The translations under genes and the position numbers were made by a program. A stretch of DNA of 64,000 bases, taken from NCBI RefSeq assembly GCF_004684095.1, contig NZ_SRII01000005.1, forward strand, positions 310,001 through 374,000, read 5' to 3'. This DNA is from Hymenobacter sp. UV11. GTDB taxonomy: Bacteria; Bacteroidota; Bacteroidia; Cytophagales; Hymenobacteraceae. The notes under the pieces are model-generated. The model worked only from the letters and a program-made list of their open reading frames with translations. It was not told the origin of the DNA and searched no databases. Positions 38,546 through 46,837 of the stretch are shown piece after piece (position 1 is the stretch's first letter; every line of letters starts with the position of its first letter).

Positions 38546-39781
38546 TTACTTCTCTCCCAATCCGTTTTGGCTTACTGCGCTGGCTACGCGCTCGCTCACC
38601 GAGGGGGTAGGGATGGCCAGGTTGCGGTCAATAAGCGCATTGATATTCTGCACCGAAGCTGCCGAGCGCAGGCCGTCCTCCGGCGTATTTACTACGTAAT
38701 CAAGCAGCTGCTCGATGGTGCTGGTGGCCACGTGCATGCGCGTGTCGGACGAGGCATAGTAGATGAATACGCGGCCGTCGTCGTCAGCAATCCAGCCGTT
38801 GCCGAAAGCCACGTTCGACACGTCGCCTACCCGCTCCTCTCCTTCCGGCGCCAGGAAATAGCCGGCCGGCTTGTGGATGATTTTAGTGAGGTCGTGCAGG
38901 TCAGTCATAAACATATACAGCACGTAGCGCAGGCCGGCGGCGGTATTGCGCACGCCGTGGGCCAGGTGCAGCCAGCCTTTTTCGGTTTTGATGGGTGCCG
39001 GGCCGAGGCCGTTTTTCAGCTCCGAAATAGTATGGTACTGCTTTTTATCGACGATAACTTCCTGCATTACCGTGGCGTTTTCGATGGTTCTCGACAGGCC
39101 AAAACCGATGCCGCCCCCCTTACCAGCGTCAATAAAACCGTCCTGCGGGCGGGTGTAGAAGGCGTACTGGCCATCCACGAACTCGGGGTGCAGCACCACG
39201 TTGCGCTGCTGCGCCGAGCCGGTGGTGAGGTCGGCGAGACGCTCCCAGGCTACGAGGTCCTTGGTGCGGGCGATGCCGCACTTGGCCAGCGCGGCCGACT
39301 GGTCGGCTTCACTAGCGCTGGGGTCGCGGCGCTCGGTGCAGAACAGGCCGTAAATCCAGCCATCCTCGTGGGCCACCAGGCGCATGTCGTACACGTTGGT
39401 ATCGGGGTCCTCGGTTTCGGGCATCGTAATGGGCCGCTCGTGAAACCGGAAGCCGTCGATACCATTGGCGCTCTCGGCCACGGCGAAAAACGACTTGCGG
39501 TCGTTGCCCTCCACGCGCACCACCAGCGCGTACTTACCCTGCCACTTAATGGCTCCCGCGTTGAGCGTGGCGTTGATGCCGATGCGCTCCATTAGGAAGG
39601 GGTTGGTGGCGGGGTTGAGGTCGTATTTCCAGGTGAGCGGGGCATGGGCGGCCGTGAGCACCGGGTGCACGTAGCGGTCAAAAATGCCGTTGCCGACTTC
39701 CTCTTTATGGTTGGGAAGGTGCAGGAGCTGGTCGTGCTTGGTTTGCAGCAGGTGCAGGCGGTGGGTGAAGACTGAAGACAT
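38546..39781 (-). CDS. GH130 mannosyl-glucose phosphorylase-like
   Basis: A 411-residue cytoplasmic phosphorylase of GH130. Catalytic Asp lies in [13 protein letters not shown]. The N-terminal [16 protein letters not shown] and the C-terminal [19 protein letters not shown] are typical of the mannosyl-glucose group. It would split beta-mannosyl-1,4-glucose with phosphate into mannose-1-phosphate and glucose. It is encoded next to the epimerase and the symporter. Confidence 0.93.
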   Translation of the reverse strand: MSSVFTHRLHLLQTKHDQLLHLPNHKEEVGNGIFDRYVHPVLTAAHAPLTWKYDLNPATNPFLMERIGINATLNAGAIKWQGKYALVVRVEGNDRKSFFAVAESANGIDGFRFHERPITMPETEDPDTNVYDMRLVAHEDGWIYGLFCTERRDPSASEADQSAALAKCGIARTKDLVAWERLADLTTGSAQQRNVVLHPEFVDGQYAFYTRPQDGFIDAGKGGGIGFGLSRTIENATVMQEVIVDKKQYHTISELKNGLGPAPIKTEKGWLHLAHGVRNTAAGLRYVLYMFMTDLHDLTKIIHKPAGYFLAPEGEERVGDVSNVAFGNGWIADDDGRVFIYYASSDTRMHVATSTIEQLLDYVVNTPEDGLRSAASVQNINALIDRNLAIPTPSVSERVASAVSQNGLGEK

Positions 39782-39801
39782 GTGCTTAAGCTGTTGGCTA
39801 G

Positions 39802-39916
39802 TTTTTAAGCTGTTAGCTGATGGCTAGTAGCTGTTAGCTTTTTAGGAGAAATAGAAGAAAAAACGGCGCCGTTCAAAAAGCTAACAGCTACTAGCCATCA
39901 GCTAACAGCTTAAAAA
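39802..39916. repeat. Inverted repeat, AGCTGTTAGCT family (copy 2)
   Basis: Arms of 42 bases (39802-39843 and about 39875-39916) are perfectly complementary and built from GCTGTTAGCTGATGGCTAGT words. It exactly fills the gap between the GH130 start codon and the symporter stop codon. Confidence 0.95.
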
Positions 39917-39917
39917 A

Positions 39918-41750
39918 TCAGTCGTCGCTCAGGCGGTTCCACCAAGTGCGTTTCAGGATGAAGCCCACTATCACCAAAATGACCACCACCACGGCCAGCG
40001 GCGCGTGCTGGCTCAGCAGCAGGTACATGGGCAAGATGGTGAGACAGAGCTGCGCAATGATGCCCAGGACGATGTTGAACATGTTGCGCCCGAAGTTGCG
40101 GTTGGGCTGAAACGTGGGGTCCTGGGCCTGCACCTCGGCCAGCACCGGGCCCCAGAAGCCCCAGGGCCGCACCGTTTTATAAAAACTGTGCAGCACCGCT
40201 GCCTCGGTAGGCGGCGCCAGGTAGGTGCCGATGATGGAGCCCGCCAGGGAAATGCCGAACAGCAGCGGAAACCAGTAGAGCAGATTGGCCGCCTCGATAA
40301 AGAAGCCGAAAAAAGCTGCCGCTACAATGCCCGTCGTCATGCCCACGAAAAAACCCGTGGCGTTGAAGCGCCACCAATGCCACTTGAGCACGTTGGAGGC
40401 GATGTAGCCGCCGTAGAGCGCTGACACAATGAACTGAAGCACCGTGTTCACGTCCTTGGCCAGGAAGCCTAGCAGCACGCCCACGGCCACCACCACTACC
40501 CCCACCACATAGTTCATCGAGATGATGCGGCTGGTGCTGGCGTTGGGGTTCACGTATTTGAGGTAGATGTCATTCACCACGTAGGCCTGGGCCGCGTTCA
40601 CGGTACCGCTGAAGGTGCCCATGAACGCGCCCAGCAAGCCCGTGAGCACCAGGCCCACGAGGCCGGCCGGCAGGAAGTTATTGATGGTGAGGGGCAAAAT
40701 GCGCTCGAAGTCGATACTGCCATCGGGCGCCTTCAGGTTCATCTGGTGGTAGTAGAGCAGGCCCAGGATGGTGAGGCCGATGATGAGCGCGTAGCGAATG
40801 GGCAGCAGAATAATCGACACGAAGCCACTCATCTTGCTGGCGTCTTCGGGCGAGCGCGTGCTCAGGATTTTCTGCATGTCGTAGTTCGGCGCGGGGCCGG
40901 CCAGCGAGGCAAAAATGCCTTTGAAGGCCATCATCATGAAGAAAATGCCAAACAGCGAGTAGCCGTCGCTGGAGATTTTACTGTTGACTTCGGGAATGAG
41001 CTTGCTCCAGTCGAGCCCCAGCCGCCAGCCGAAAAAGGGGTTAAACCAGCCGTTGGGCACCGCCAATTCGTGGCCCTGCAGGTTGACGTAGGCAATGATG
41101 GCGATGGCCACGCAGGCCACCGTCATGATGCAGTACTTGATAATATCACCGAGCACGATGCTATGCATGCCGCCCACGATGGAGTAAAACATGGCAAAGA
41201 GCGTAAACACGATGCCGTAGACGTGCGGCACGTACTGCGCCGAAACGGCGAAGGGCACGTAGCCTTTTACCAGTTCCCAAGGAATAAAAATCTCGATAAA
41301 CTTGCCCAGCCCCACGAAGCCGTAGGCCAGGAAACCCAGGCAGCTGAGCAGCGCAAACGCAATCACGACCTGGTGCGAGGCCCCTACCCCCGGCCCCTTC
41401 TGCCCAAAGCGGGTAGCCAGCCATTCGGCGCCGGTGCTGGCGCCCGAGCGGCGCAGCCAGCGCGAGAGGTACATCATCAGAAATACCTGGTTGAACACCG
41501 GCCAGAGCCAGGGAATCCAGATGCTTTTCATGCCGTACACGAAGCACAGGCTCACCATCCACATCGTGCCGCTGATGTCGAACATGTCGGAGGCATCGCT
41601 CAGGCCCAGCTTGTACCAGGGCAGCGTGCGGCCGCCCAGCATGTAGCTGTCCTTGTCCTGGCTCGATTTTTTGCGGTAGTAGAGGCCAATGCCCACCGTC
41701 GCCAGCAGGTAGGTAGCGATGATGAGAAAGTCGATGAGGTGCAGCTTCAT
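39918..41750 (-). CDS. Sodium/solute symporter (SSS family)
   Basis: A 610-residue inner-membrane carrier with 13-14 membrane segments. The N-terminal HLIDFLIIATYLLATVGIGL leads into FVWGGRTLPWYKLGLSDAS-type SSS sequence (here MLGGRTLPWYKLGLSDASDM). It is most likely the sugar importer for manno-oligosaccharides, as in the B. fragilis mannan locus. Upstream lies the GH26 gene, separated by an inverted repeat. Confidence 0.9.
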   Translation of the reverse strand: MKLHLIDFLIIATYLLATVGIGLYYRKKSSQDKDSYMLGGRTLPWYKLGLSDASDMFDISGTMWMVSLCFVYGMKSIWIPWLWPVFNQVFLMMYLSRWLRRSGASTGAEWLATRFGQKGPGVGASHQVVIAFALLSCLGFLAYGFVGLGKFIEIFIPWELVKGYVPFAVSAQYVPHVYGIVFTLFAMFYSIVGGMHSIVLGDIIKYCIMTVACVAIAIIAYVNLQGHELAVPNGWFNPFFGWRLGLDWSKLIPEVNSKISSDGYSLFGIFFMMMAFKGIFASLAGPAPNYDMQKILSTRSPEDASKMSGFVSIILLPIRYALIIGLTILGLLYYHQMNLKAPDGSIDFERILPLTINNFLPAGLVGLVLTGLLGAFMGTFSGTVNAAQAYVVNDIYLKYVNPNASTSRIISMNYVVGVVVVAVGVLLGFLAKDVNTVLQFIVSALYGGYIASNVLKWHWWRFNATGFFVGMTTGIVAAAFFGFFIEAANLLYWFPLLFGISLAGSIIGTYLAPPTEAAVLHSFYKTVRPWGFWGPVLAEVQAQDPTFQPNRNFGRNMFNIVLGIIAQLCLTILPMYLLLSQHAPLAVVVVILVIVGFILKRTWWNRLSDD

Positions 41751-41778
41751 GTGGGGGGTAGGGTCGGGCAGGTGGGCA

Positions 41779-41901
41779 CCTCACCCCCTAGCCCCCTCTC
41801 CAAAAGAGAGGGGGAACTAGCTCTAGTATAGCTTTCTAGGACTAGACTAAAACTAGAAGCTAGTCCCCCCTCTCTTTTGGAGAGGGGGCTAGGGGGTGAG
41901 G
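41779..41901. repeat. Inverted repeat, CCTCACCCCCTAGCC family (copy 2)
   Basis: Perfect 36-base arms at 41779-41814 and 41866-41901 flank an AT-richer centre. The small internal hairpin differs from the 2.6-kb copy (CTCTCCAAAAGAGAG), with compensating changes in both arms. It lies between the symporter and the GH26 gene. Confidence 0.95.
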
Positions 41902-41927
41902 TTGACGCGGAGGACGAGGTAGGGTAA

Positions 41928-43055
41928 CTAAAGCGTTTTCGTGTACAAATGCAGCGGCGCTATCTGCTTCTCCATCAGAATTTTCTTATTCTTCGTGAAT
42001 AGCTTGAAATCGGCGGCGCTGGCCTGGCCGGGGAAGGGGGCAAAGTAGTGCACCGGGTCGCCATTGCGCCAGGTGAGGGCGTAGGAAACAGGGTATTTCA
42101 GCAGGAGCGGCAGCATGGTTTTGGTCCACCAGGTGGGGTCGGGCAGCCCGTCGTAGCCAAATTCGGTGAGGGCGGGCAGCTTGTGGTGCGCCTGGCTGAT
42201 GCTCAGCAGCAGCGGCATTTTTTGCTCCATGCTTTGCTGAAAACGGGGCACGTCGCGGCAGTAGTCGTCGAAGCCCAGCACGTCCACAAACTCGTCGCCG
42301 GGGTAGCGCTCCAAGTAGTCGGCCTCGGTGTTGAAATCGGCGGCTGAGTAGGCGATAAGCAGGTTGTGCAAGTTCTTCTGCTGGCGCAGATAAGTGACGG
42401 TAAACTGCCAGAGCGCCTTGAATTCGGCCGGCGTGCACTCCTTTTGCCCCCACCAGAACCACGACCCGGTATGCTCGTGAAAGGGCCGGAAAATCACCGG
42501 AATCGCCTCGCCCTTACTGCCCTTGAGGCTGCCTAGAAAGGCGGCCATGCGGTCCAGATACGTCACGTACTTGGCGTGGTCGGCGCCGCCGGGCAGGATG
42601 AACGGCACGGTGCGGGCGGTATCCCAGGCCGTTTTGCCGTTGTGCGGGTTGTCGAGGTGCCAGCTGATGGTGATAACGCCGCCGCCCGCGTAGCCCTCCC
42701 CGATGTACTCCTTCATGCGGCCAAACGGCACCGCGTCGAGGTTACGGGCGCTGTCGAGCTCGATGTGGCCCAGCTCCCAGCCAAACACGCCGGGGTAGGA
42801 ACCACTCACGCTTTTCACATCGGCGCGGTGGGCATCGCCCTTCCACATCTTGCCCTGGGTGATGCCGTAGGCCAGCGCATCCTGGTGGCCGAACATCGTG
42901 CCCCGGCTCACGAGGCTATGTAGGTTAGCTAGCAGCAGCTTGGTTTCGGGGGTGGCGGCGGGGTCGGTGGGCGGGGCGGCCTGGGCGTGGGCCCGCCCTA
43001 CCCCCATTGCCAGGGCCAAGGTGGCCAGGGCTGTTAGTTTCTGGCAGAAATTCAT
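41928..43055 (-). CDS. GH26 beta-mannanase, exported
   Basis: A 375-residue enzyme with a signal peptide (residues 1-25, AHAQ) and no lipobox, so probably periplasmic or secreted. Acid/base Glu194 is in FRPFHEHTGSWFWWG and nucleophile Glu298 in ALTEFGYDG. It cleaves beta-1,4-mannan to mannobiose or short oligomers. Its ATG overlaps the TAA of the GH5 gene by one base (TAATG at 43053-43057), so translation is coupled. Confidence 0.95.
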   Translation of the reverse strand: MNFCQKLTALATLALAMGVGRAHAQAAPPTDPAATPETKLLLANLHSLVSRGTMFGHQDALAYGITQGKMWKGDAHRADVKSVSGSYPGVFGWELGHIELDSARNLDAVPFGRMKEYIGEGYAGGGVITISWHLDNPHNGKTAWDTARTVPFILPGGADHAKYVTYLDRMAAFLGSLKGSKGEAIPVIFRPFHEHTGSWFWWGQKECTPAEFKALWQFTVTYLRQQKNLHNLLIAYSAADFNTEADYLERYPGDEFVDVLGFDDYCRDVPRFQQSMEQKMPLLLSISQAHHKLPALTEFGYDGLPDPTWWTKTMLPLLLKYPVSYALTWRNGDPVHYFAPFPGQASAADFKLFTKNKKILMEKQIAPLHLYTKTL

Positions 43056-44341
43056 TAGCGTATCGTTTTCAAGTATTTACCAATTACGGCCCAGGTCGAG
43101 GCGTCGGAGTCGAACACTGAGTTCAGGCCCTGCTCCTCGCCGCCGGGGTCGCCCATGTAGGCGTCGCCGGCTTTCCAGAACACCTGGCCCGGTACCGGCC
43201 GCGCCTGGCCCCCGAAGGCCCAGAAATTGTAGCCCGCGATAACCGGGTGCTGCTGCATCATGCCGAATAAAGCGGCGTAGTACTGGTCGCGCAGCGCGGT
43301 GCCGGCGGCGGGCGTGAACACCTGCCCGTCACGCGGCAGGCCAAACTCCTCCACTACCAGCGGCTTGCCCAGCTTTTCGGCCACGGCCACGTGCCGGTCC
43401 ACGAAGGCCGTGGAGTTGGCCAGCACCGTGGGCAGGCTTCTGGCGGTGGCCGTGTCGCGGAACCAGCCCCAGTTTTTGGGCCAGATGTGAATGGTGAGGT
43501 AGTCGATGTTGCGGTCGGCGTGCAGGCGCTCATACACGGCCATATCGCCATCCGAGGCAATGTCGCCCTCGCTGCCGGTGGTCAGCAGGTGGTTTTTATC
43601 CAGGGACTTGACCAGGGCGGCCGACTGGTGCATCCAGGCCTCGAAGGCGGGGGTAGCGGCCGGCTGCATGGGCCGCGGCTCATTGATAATTTCCCAGGCC
43701 ATGATGGCCGGGTCGTTCACGTACTTCTTCTTAGTCAGGCTGTTGGTGCGGCCCAGCACGTAGCGCACGTAGGCGGCCTCCTGCGCTTTGCAGGGCTCGC
43801 AGCTGTAAAACTGCGCGATGTAGGCGCGGTATTTATCCCAGCTGTAATCGGGGTTTTTGGGCAGGGGCTGGCCCGTGTAGCCGTTCCACTCCAGGTACTG
43901 GCCCAGGCCGCCGCTCCACTCCCAGGTATTGGTAAAGTGCAGCACGGCCTTCATTTTGCGCTTGCCCAACTCGGCCAGAAAGTAGTCGAGTCCGGCCATA
44001 ATGCTTTCATCAAACTGGCCCGGCGCGGTCTGCAGCGGTTGCAGCACGCGGTACTGGTAGCCGTCGCTCAGGCCCTCGGCGCCCACCATCACCCGCAGGT
44101 TATTAACGCCGTGCTGCTGCAAAAAGTCCAGCTCCTGCTTCAGGCGGGCCTGGCCGGCCGCGCCCTGGGTAAGCAGCAGGCCACCGTACCAGTAGTTGGC
44201 CCCAATGTAGCGGTAGGGCTTGCCATCGAGCACAAACTGCGTGCCCTTGGTTCGCACAAAGCCAGCGGGCGGGGCCGCGGCGGTCAGGCCCAGCAGCCCC
44301 AGCGAGCCCAATAGTAGTCGGCGTAAAGTAGCTCGTTTCAT
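43055..44341 (-). CDS. GH5 beta-mannanase-like enzyme
   Basis: A 428-residue enzyme with an N-terminal signal (MKRATLRRLLLGSLGLLGL). The acid/base Glu221 lies in IINEPRP, and the nucleophile is Glu332 in VVEEFGLPRD. IHIWPKNWGWF and GYNFWAFGGQ are substrate-site segments of mannan-active GH5. The start is ATG 44339-44341; the upstream frame to 44389 is not needed. It is the first gene of the minus-strand mannan row, opposite the AraC regulator. Confidence 0.9.
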   Translation of the reverse strand: MKRATLRRLLLGSLGLLGLTAAAPPAGFVRTKGTQFVLDGKPYRYIGANYWYGGLLLTQGAAGQARLKQELDFLQQHGVNNLRVMVGAEGLSDGYQYRVLQPLQTAPGQFDESIMAGLDYFLAELGKRKMKAVLHFTNTWEWSGGLGQYLEWNGYTGQPLPKNPDYSWDKYRAYIAQFYSCEPCKAQEAAYVRYVLGRTNSLTKKKYVNDPAIMAWEIINEPRPMQPAATPAFEAWMHQSAALVKSLDKNHLLTTGSEGDIASDGDMAVYERLHADRNIDYLTIHIWPKNWGWFRDTATARSLPTVLANSTAFVDRHVAVAEKLGKPLVVEEFGLPRDGQVFTPAAGTALRDQYYAALFGMMQQHPVIAGYNFWAFGGQARPVPGQVFWKAGDAYMGDPGGEEQGLNSVFDSDASTWAVIGKYLKTIR

Positions 44342-44703
44342 AGGCGGGTACGTTCCACAAACCCAGTTATTGCGCGGCGCTTTGGGCAACGCTCACCGCA
44401 CCCTTGGGCACCACCCCAGCTATGGCTAGGATGTGAGGCTGCATTTGCAAAACGTGAGTTTGGGTGGGAGGCCGAACGATACAAAGGTCCCAATTTGGAC
44501 ACAGGATTTCTAATACTATCCTGACGTTTGCTGGTAGCAGAATGCCGTAACGGGAACTTACTACACTCATTTTAAGTAGTAATTCCTTGACTTTTAGCTC
44601 AAAAAGACCGTTTTTCCGTTCCAAAATCGTGACGCAGGGTATAATAGCATTTTAGCTAAAAGCTGTACTTTTATTGGCACAACCACCCAATCCTTTCCCA
44701 CCC
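44342..44703. other. Divergent promoter region between GH5 and AraC genes
   Basis: These 362 bases are AT-richer than the genes. Two similar palindromes (TTTTAGCTCAAAA at 44592-44604 and TTTTAGCTAAAA at 44650-44661) lie 58 bases apart near the AraC start. TTTGCAAAACG occurs at 44444-44454, upstream of GH5. A box-like TACTTTTA at 44666 precedes araC. No small gene is supported. Confidence 0.5.
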
Positions 44704-45579
44704 ATGAAACAGGACATCATGCGCGAAATCACGCCGCTTACCCAAAGCGACTGCTTCACGCTCTTCTCGCGGGTCAAGAAAAAATTCGATTTTCCGCTGC
44801 ACTATCACGAGGAATACGAGTTGAATCTCATCCTCAACGCGCCCGGCGCCAAGCGCATCGTGGGCGACCACATCGAGGTTATCGATGAAGTAGAGCTGGT
44901 GCTTGTTGGGCCTAATCTCTACCACGCCTGGTTTACGCACAAGTGTGAAAGCGAGCAGATTACGGAGCTTACCATCCAGTTTCACAAAGACTTGTTTGAG
45001 GACCGGCTGCTGCGGCGCAACCAGCTCAGCTTTATCAAAACGATGTTTGATAAGGCGCAGCGGGGCATCCTGTTTTCGCGCGAAACCATTGAGCGCCTCC
45101 TACCCCGGCTGCTGCAGCTGGAGCAGAAAAACGGCTTCGACTCGGTACTGGAATTACTCTCCATTCTGCACGACCTGTCCACGTCGCGCAACATGCGCAC
45201 CTTATCCGATTCGTCCTCTGACAATGAGCAGTTTAACTACAATAGCCGGCGCATCGAGAAGGTCTTTGAGTACATGAACGCCAACTACAGCCGGCCCATC
45301 AGCCTCACGGAGGTGGCCAAGGTGGCCAACATGCCCGAGGCGTCGTTCAGCCGTTTCATCAAGAAGCGCATCGGCAGCACGTTCATCGACAGCCTCAACG
45401 AAATAAGGCTGGGCCACGCCACCCGCATGCTGATTGACACGACCCACAACGTAGCCGAAGTGGCCTACAAGTGCGGGTTTAACAACATTTCTAACTTCAA
45501 CCGCACCTTTAAAAAGCGTAAGGGCTGCACGCCCAAGGAGTTCCGGGGCAATTTTTCGGGAAATCGGATATTTATTTAA
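44704..45579 (+). CDS. AraC-family transcription regulator
   Basis: A 291-residue regulator with a cupin-like sensor (LHYHEEYELNLI, about 35-46) and a C-terminal double helix-turn-helix (SLTEVAKVANMPEASFSRFI, then VAEVAYKCGFNNISNFNRTF). ATG 44704 is chosen over the frame start at 44674; ATG 44719 is also possible. It is divergent from the GH5 gene and the only regulator in the sugar locus, so it probably senses a manno-oligosaccharide and activates the locus. Confidence 0.9.
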   Translation: MKQDIMREITPLTQSDCFTLFSRVKKKFDFPLHYHEEYELNLILNAPGAKRIVGDHIEVIDEVELVLVGPNLYHAWFTHKCESEQITELTIQFHKDLFEDRLLRRNQLSFIKTMFDKAQRGILFSRETIERLLPRLLQLEQKNGFDSVLELLSILHDLSTSRNMRTLSDSSSDNEQFNYNSRRIEKVFEYMNANYSRPISLTEVAKVANMPEASFSRFIKKRIGSTFIDSLNEIRLGHATRMLIDTTHNVAEVAYKCGFNNISNFNRTFKKRKGCTPKEFRGNFSGNRIFI

Positions 45580-45598
45580 CCGCCTGGCATTTATGCAG

Positions 45599-45696
45599 AA
45601 CGGTCATGCTGAGCTTGTCGAAGCATCTTGGCCGCATCGTTTGGGGTAGTAATCCAACGATGCGGTAGAAATGCTTCGACAAGCTCAGGATGACGT
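45599..45696. repeat. Inverted repeat, GTCATGCTG family (copy 4)
   Basis: Arms at about 45599-45627 and 45670-45696 (GGTCATGCTGAGCTTGTC, few mismatches) enclose an inner hairpin, CCGCATCGTTTGG to CCAACGATGCGG. It lies between the convergent AraC and esterase genes. Confidence 0.95.
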
Positions 45697-45707
45697 TCTA
45701 GTATAAT

Positions 45708-46778
45708 TTACCAGCCCAGCGACTGCCGCAGGTACGCGGTCAGCTCGTCGCCAATCTGCGTCTGCTCGGCCAGGCTGGGGTGAGCGCCGCAACCCGCGTT
45801 GTAGCTGCGCGCAAAGAAGAATTTGTCGATATTCTGCTCGCCGCCGGCCTGGGCCGCGGCCACTACGCCGGTGAGGTAGCGCCGCAGCACGGCCGTGAGG
45901 CGGGCGTCGGCCATGGGACTGGTGAGGCACACGAGGCGAGCCTTTGGGTAGTCGGCGCGCAGCGTTTTGAGGAAGCTCAGGTAGGCGCTGCAAAACTGCA
46001 CCGAGTCCTGCACGCCGTCGTTCTGACCCAGGCAGATGGTGACCAGGTCGGGCTGGTAGCGCTGCACCTCCCAGGGCCTACCCCCCACCCGCAGGTCGGT
46101 GGTGGCAAACTCCTGAGGCATCAGGTTTTTCTTGTCGCAGCAGCTGTGAATCAGGCCAATGCCCGACTCGGCGGTGAGATGCCACTCGGCGCCGAGGGCG
46201 CGGGCCGTGCGCGGGCCGTAGGCCTGGTACGCGTTGTGCTGGTCGTACCACTCGCCCTTGCCGCACGGCATTTCGGCCATATCGGCCCCGTAGCCGCAGG
46301 TAATGGAGTTGCCGATAAACTCGATTTTGCGCGCCGGCCGCGGGGGCGGGGGTAGGAGCTTGGCGCAGGTCAGGCCCGTAAATTCGAGATAGCCGATGCC
46401 AGCCTCCGTGTCTTTGCAAATGATGAGCGTGTGGTCCGTATTGGCGAGGCCCTCGGCCACTACCAGCGTGTTGGTGGGGCCGGTGAGCTTGCGGCGCGAT
46501 TCCTGGCCATCGACCACCACCTGCACGTAGTTGTGAGACTTGCCGTAGAGCACCTCATCGGCCAGCTGCACCGTGCACGACGGCCCCCGGAAGCGCACCG
46601 TCAGGTACACGCCCGGCGCCCAGAAGCGCGGCTTTTTGGCATCACTGAAATCGACCCGGCCGGTGTACTGAATCTTCGGGTTGTCGGCGGCGAAGAACCT
46701 GGGCTTGGGCGCGGCGGCGTGGCCCGCAAGGGGTAGGCCAACGATGGCCAGCAGGGCAGCCAGCAGTATTTTTTTCAT
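45708..46778 (-). CDS. SGNH-type carbohydrate esterase (CE2-like)
   Basis: A 356-residue exported protein (signal peptide ending HAAA). After an N-terminal beta domain (about 25-140) comes an SGNH hydrolase with the Ser block FIGNSITCGYGAD, the GxND block ICLGQND and a C-terminal His in GCGAHPS. This two-domain layout is that of CE2 acetyl esterases. It probably removes acetyl groups from mannan, as the esterase of the B. fragilis locus does. Confidence 0.88.
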   Translation of the reverse strand: MKKILLAALLAIVGLPLAGHAAAPKPRFFAADNPKIQYTGRVDFSDAKKPRFWAPGVYLTVRFRGPSCTVQLADEVLYGKSHNYVQVVVDGQESRRKLTGPTNTLVVAEGLANTDHTLIICKDTEAGIGYLEFTGLTCAKLLPPPPRPARKIEFIGNSITCGYGADMAEMPCGKGEWYDQHNAYQAYGPRTARALGAEWHLTAESGIGLIHSCCDKKNLMPQEFATTDLRVGGRPWEVQRYQPDLVTICLGQNDGVQDSVQFCSAYLSFLKTLRADYPKARLVCLTSPMADARLTAVLRRYLTGVVAAAQAGGEQNIDKFFFARSYNAGCGAHPSLAEQTQIGDELTAYLRQSLGW

Positions 46779-46810
46779 GTAAGTTCTTTACTACAAGACA
46801 GATGCGGACA

Positions 46811-46833
46811 AAGCACGAGCTAAAGCTTATGCT
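46811..46833. repeat. Half copy of the AAGCTTTAGC repeat
   Basis: The minus strand reads GTAGCATAAGCTTTAGCTCG, which matches one arm of the element at 32277-32332 with several changes. The second arm is missing. It lies in the 59-base gap between the two esterase genes. Confidence 0.6.
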
Positions 46834-46837
46834 ACAA

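Noticed and set aside
44367..44624. Minus-strand 85-residue open frame between the GH5 and AraC genes
   Set aside because: It lies in the AT-richer promoter region, has no recognisable motif, and covers the candidate operator at 44592.
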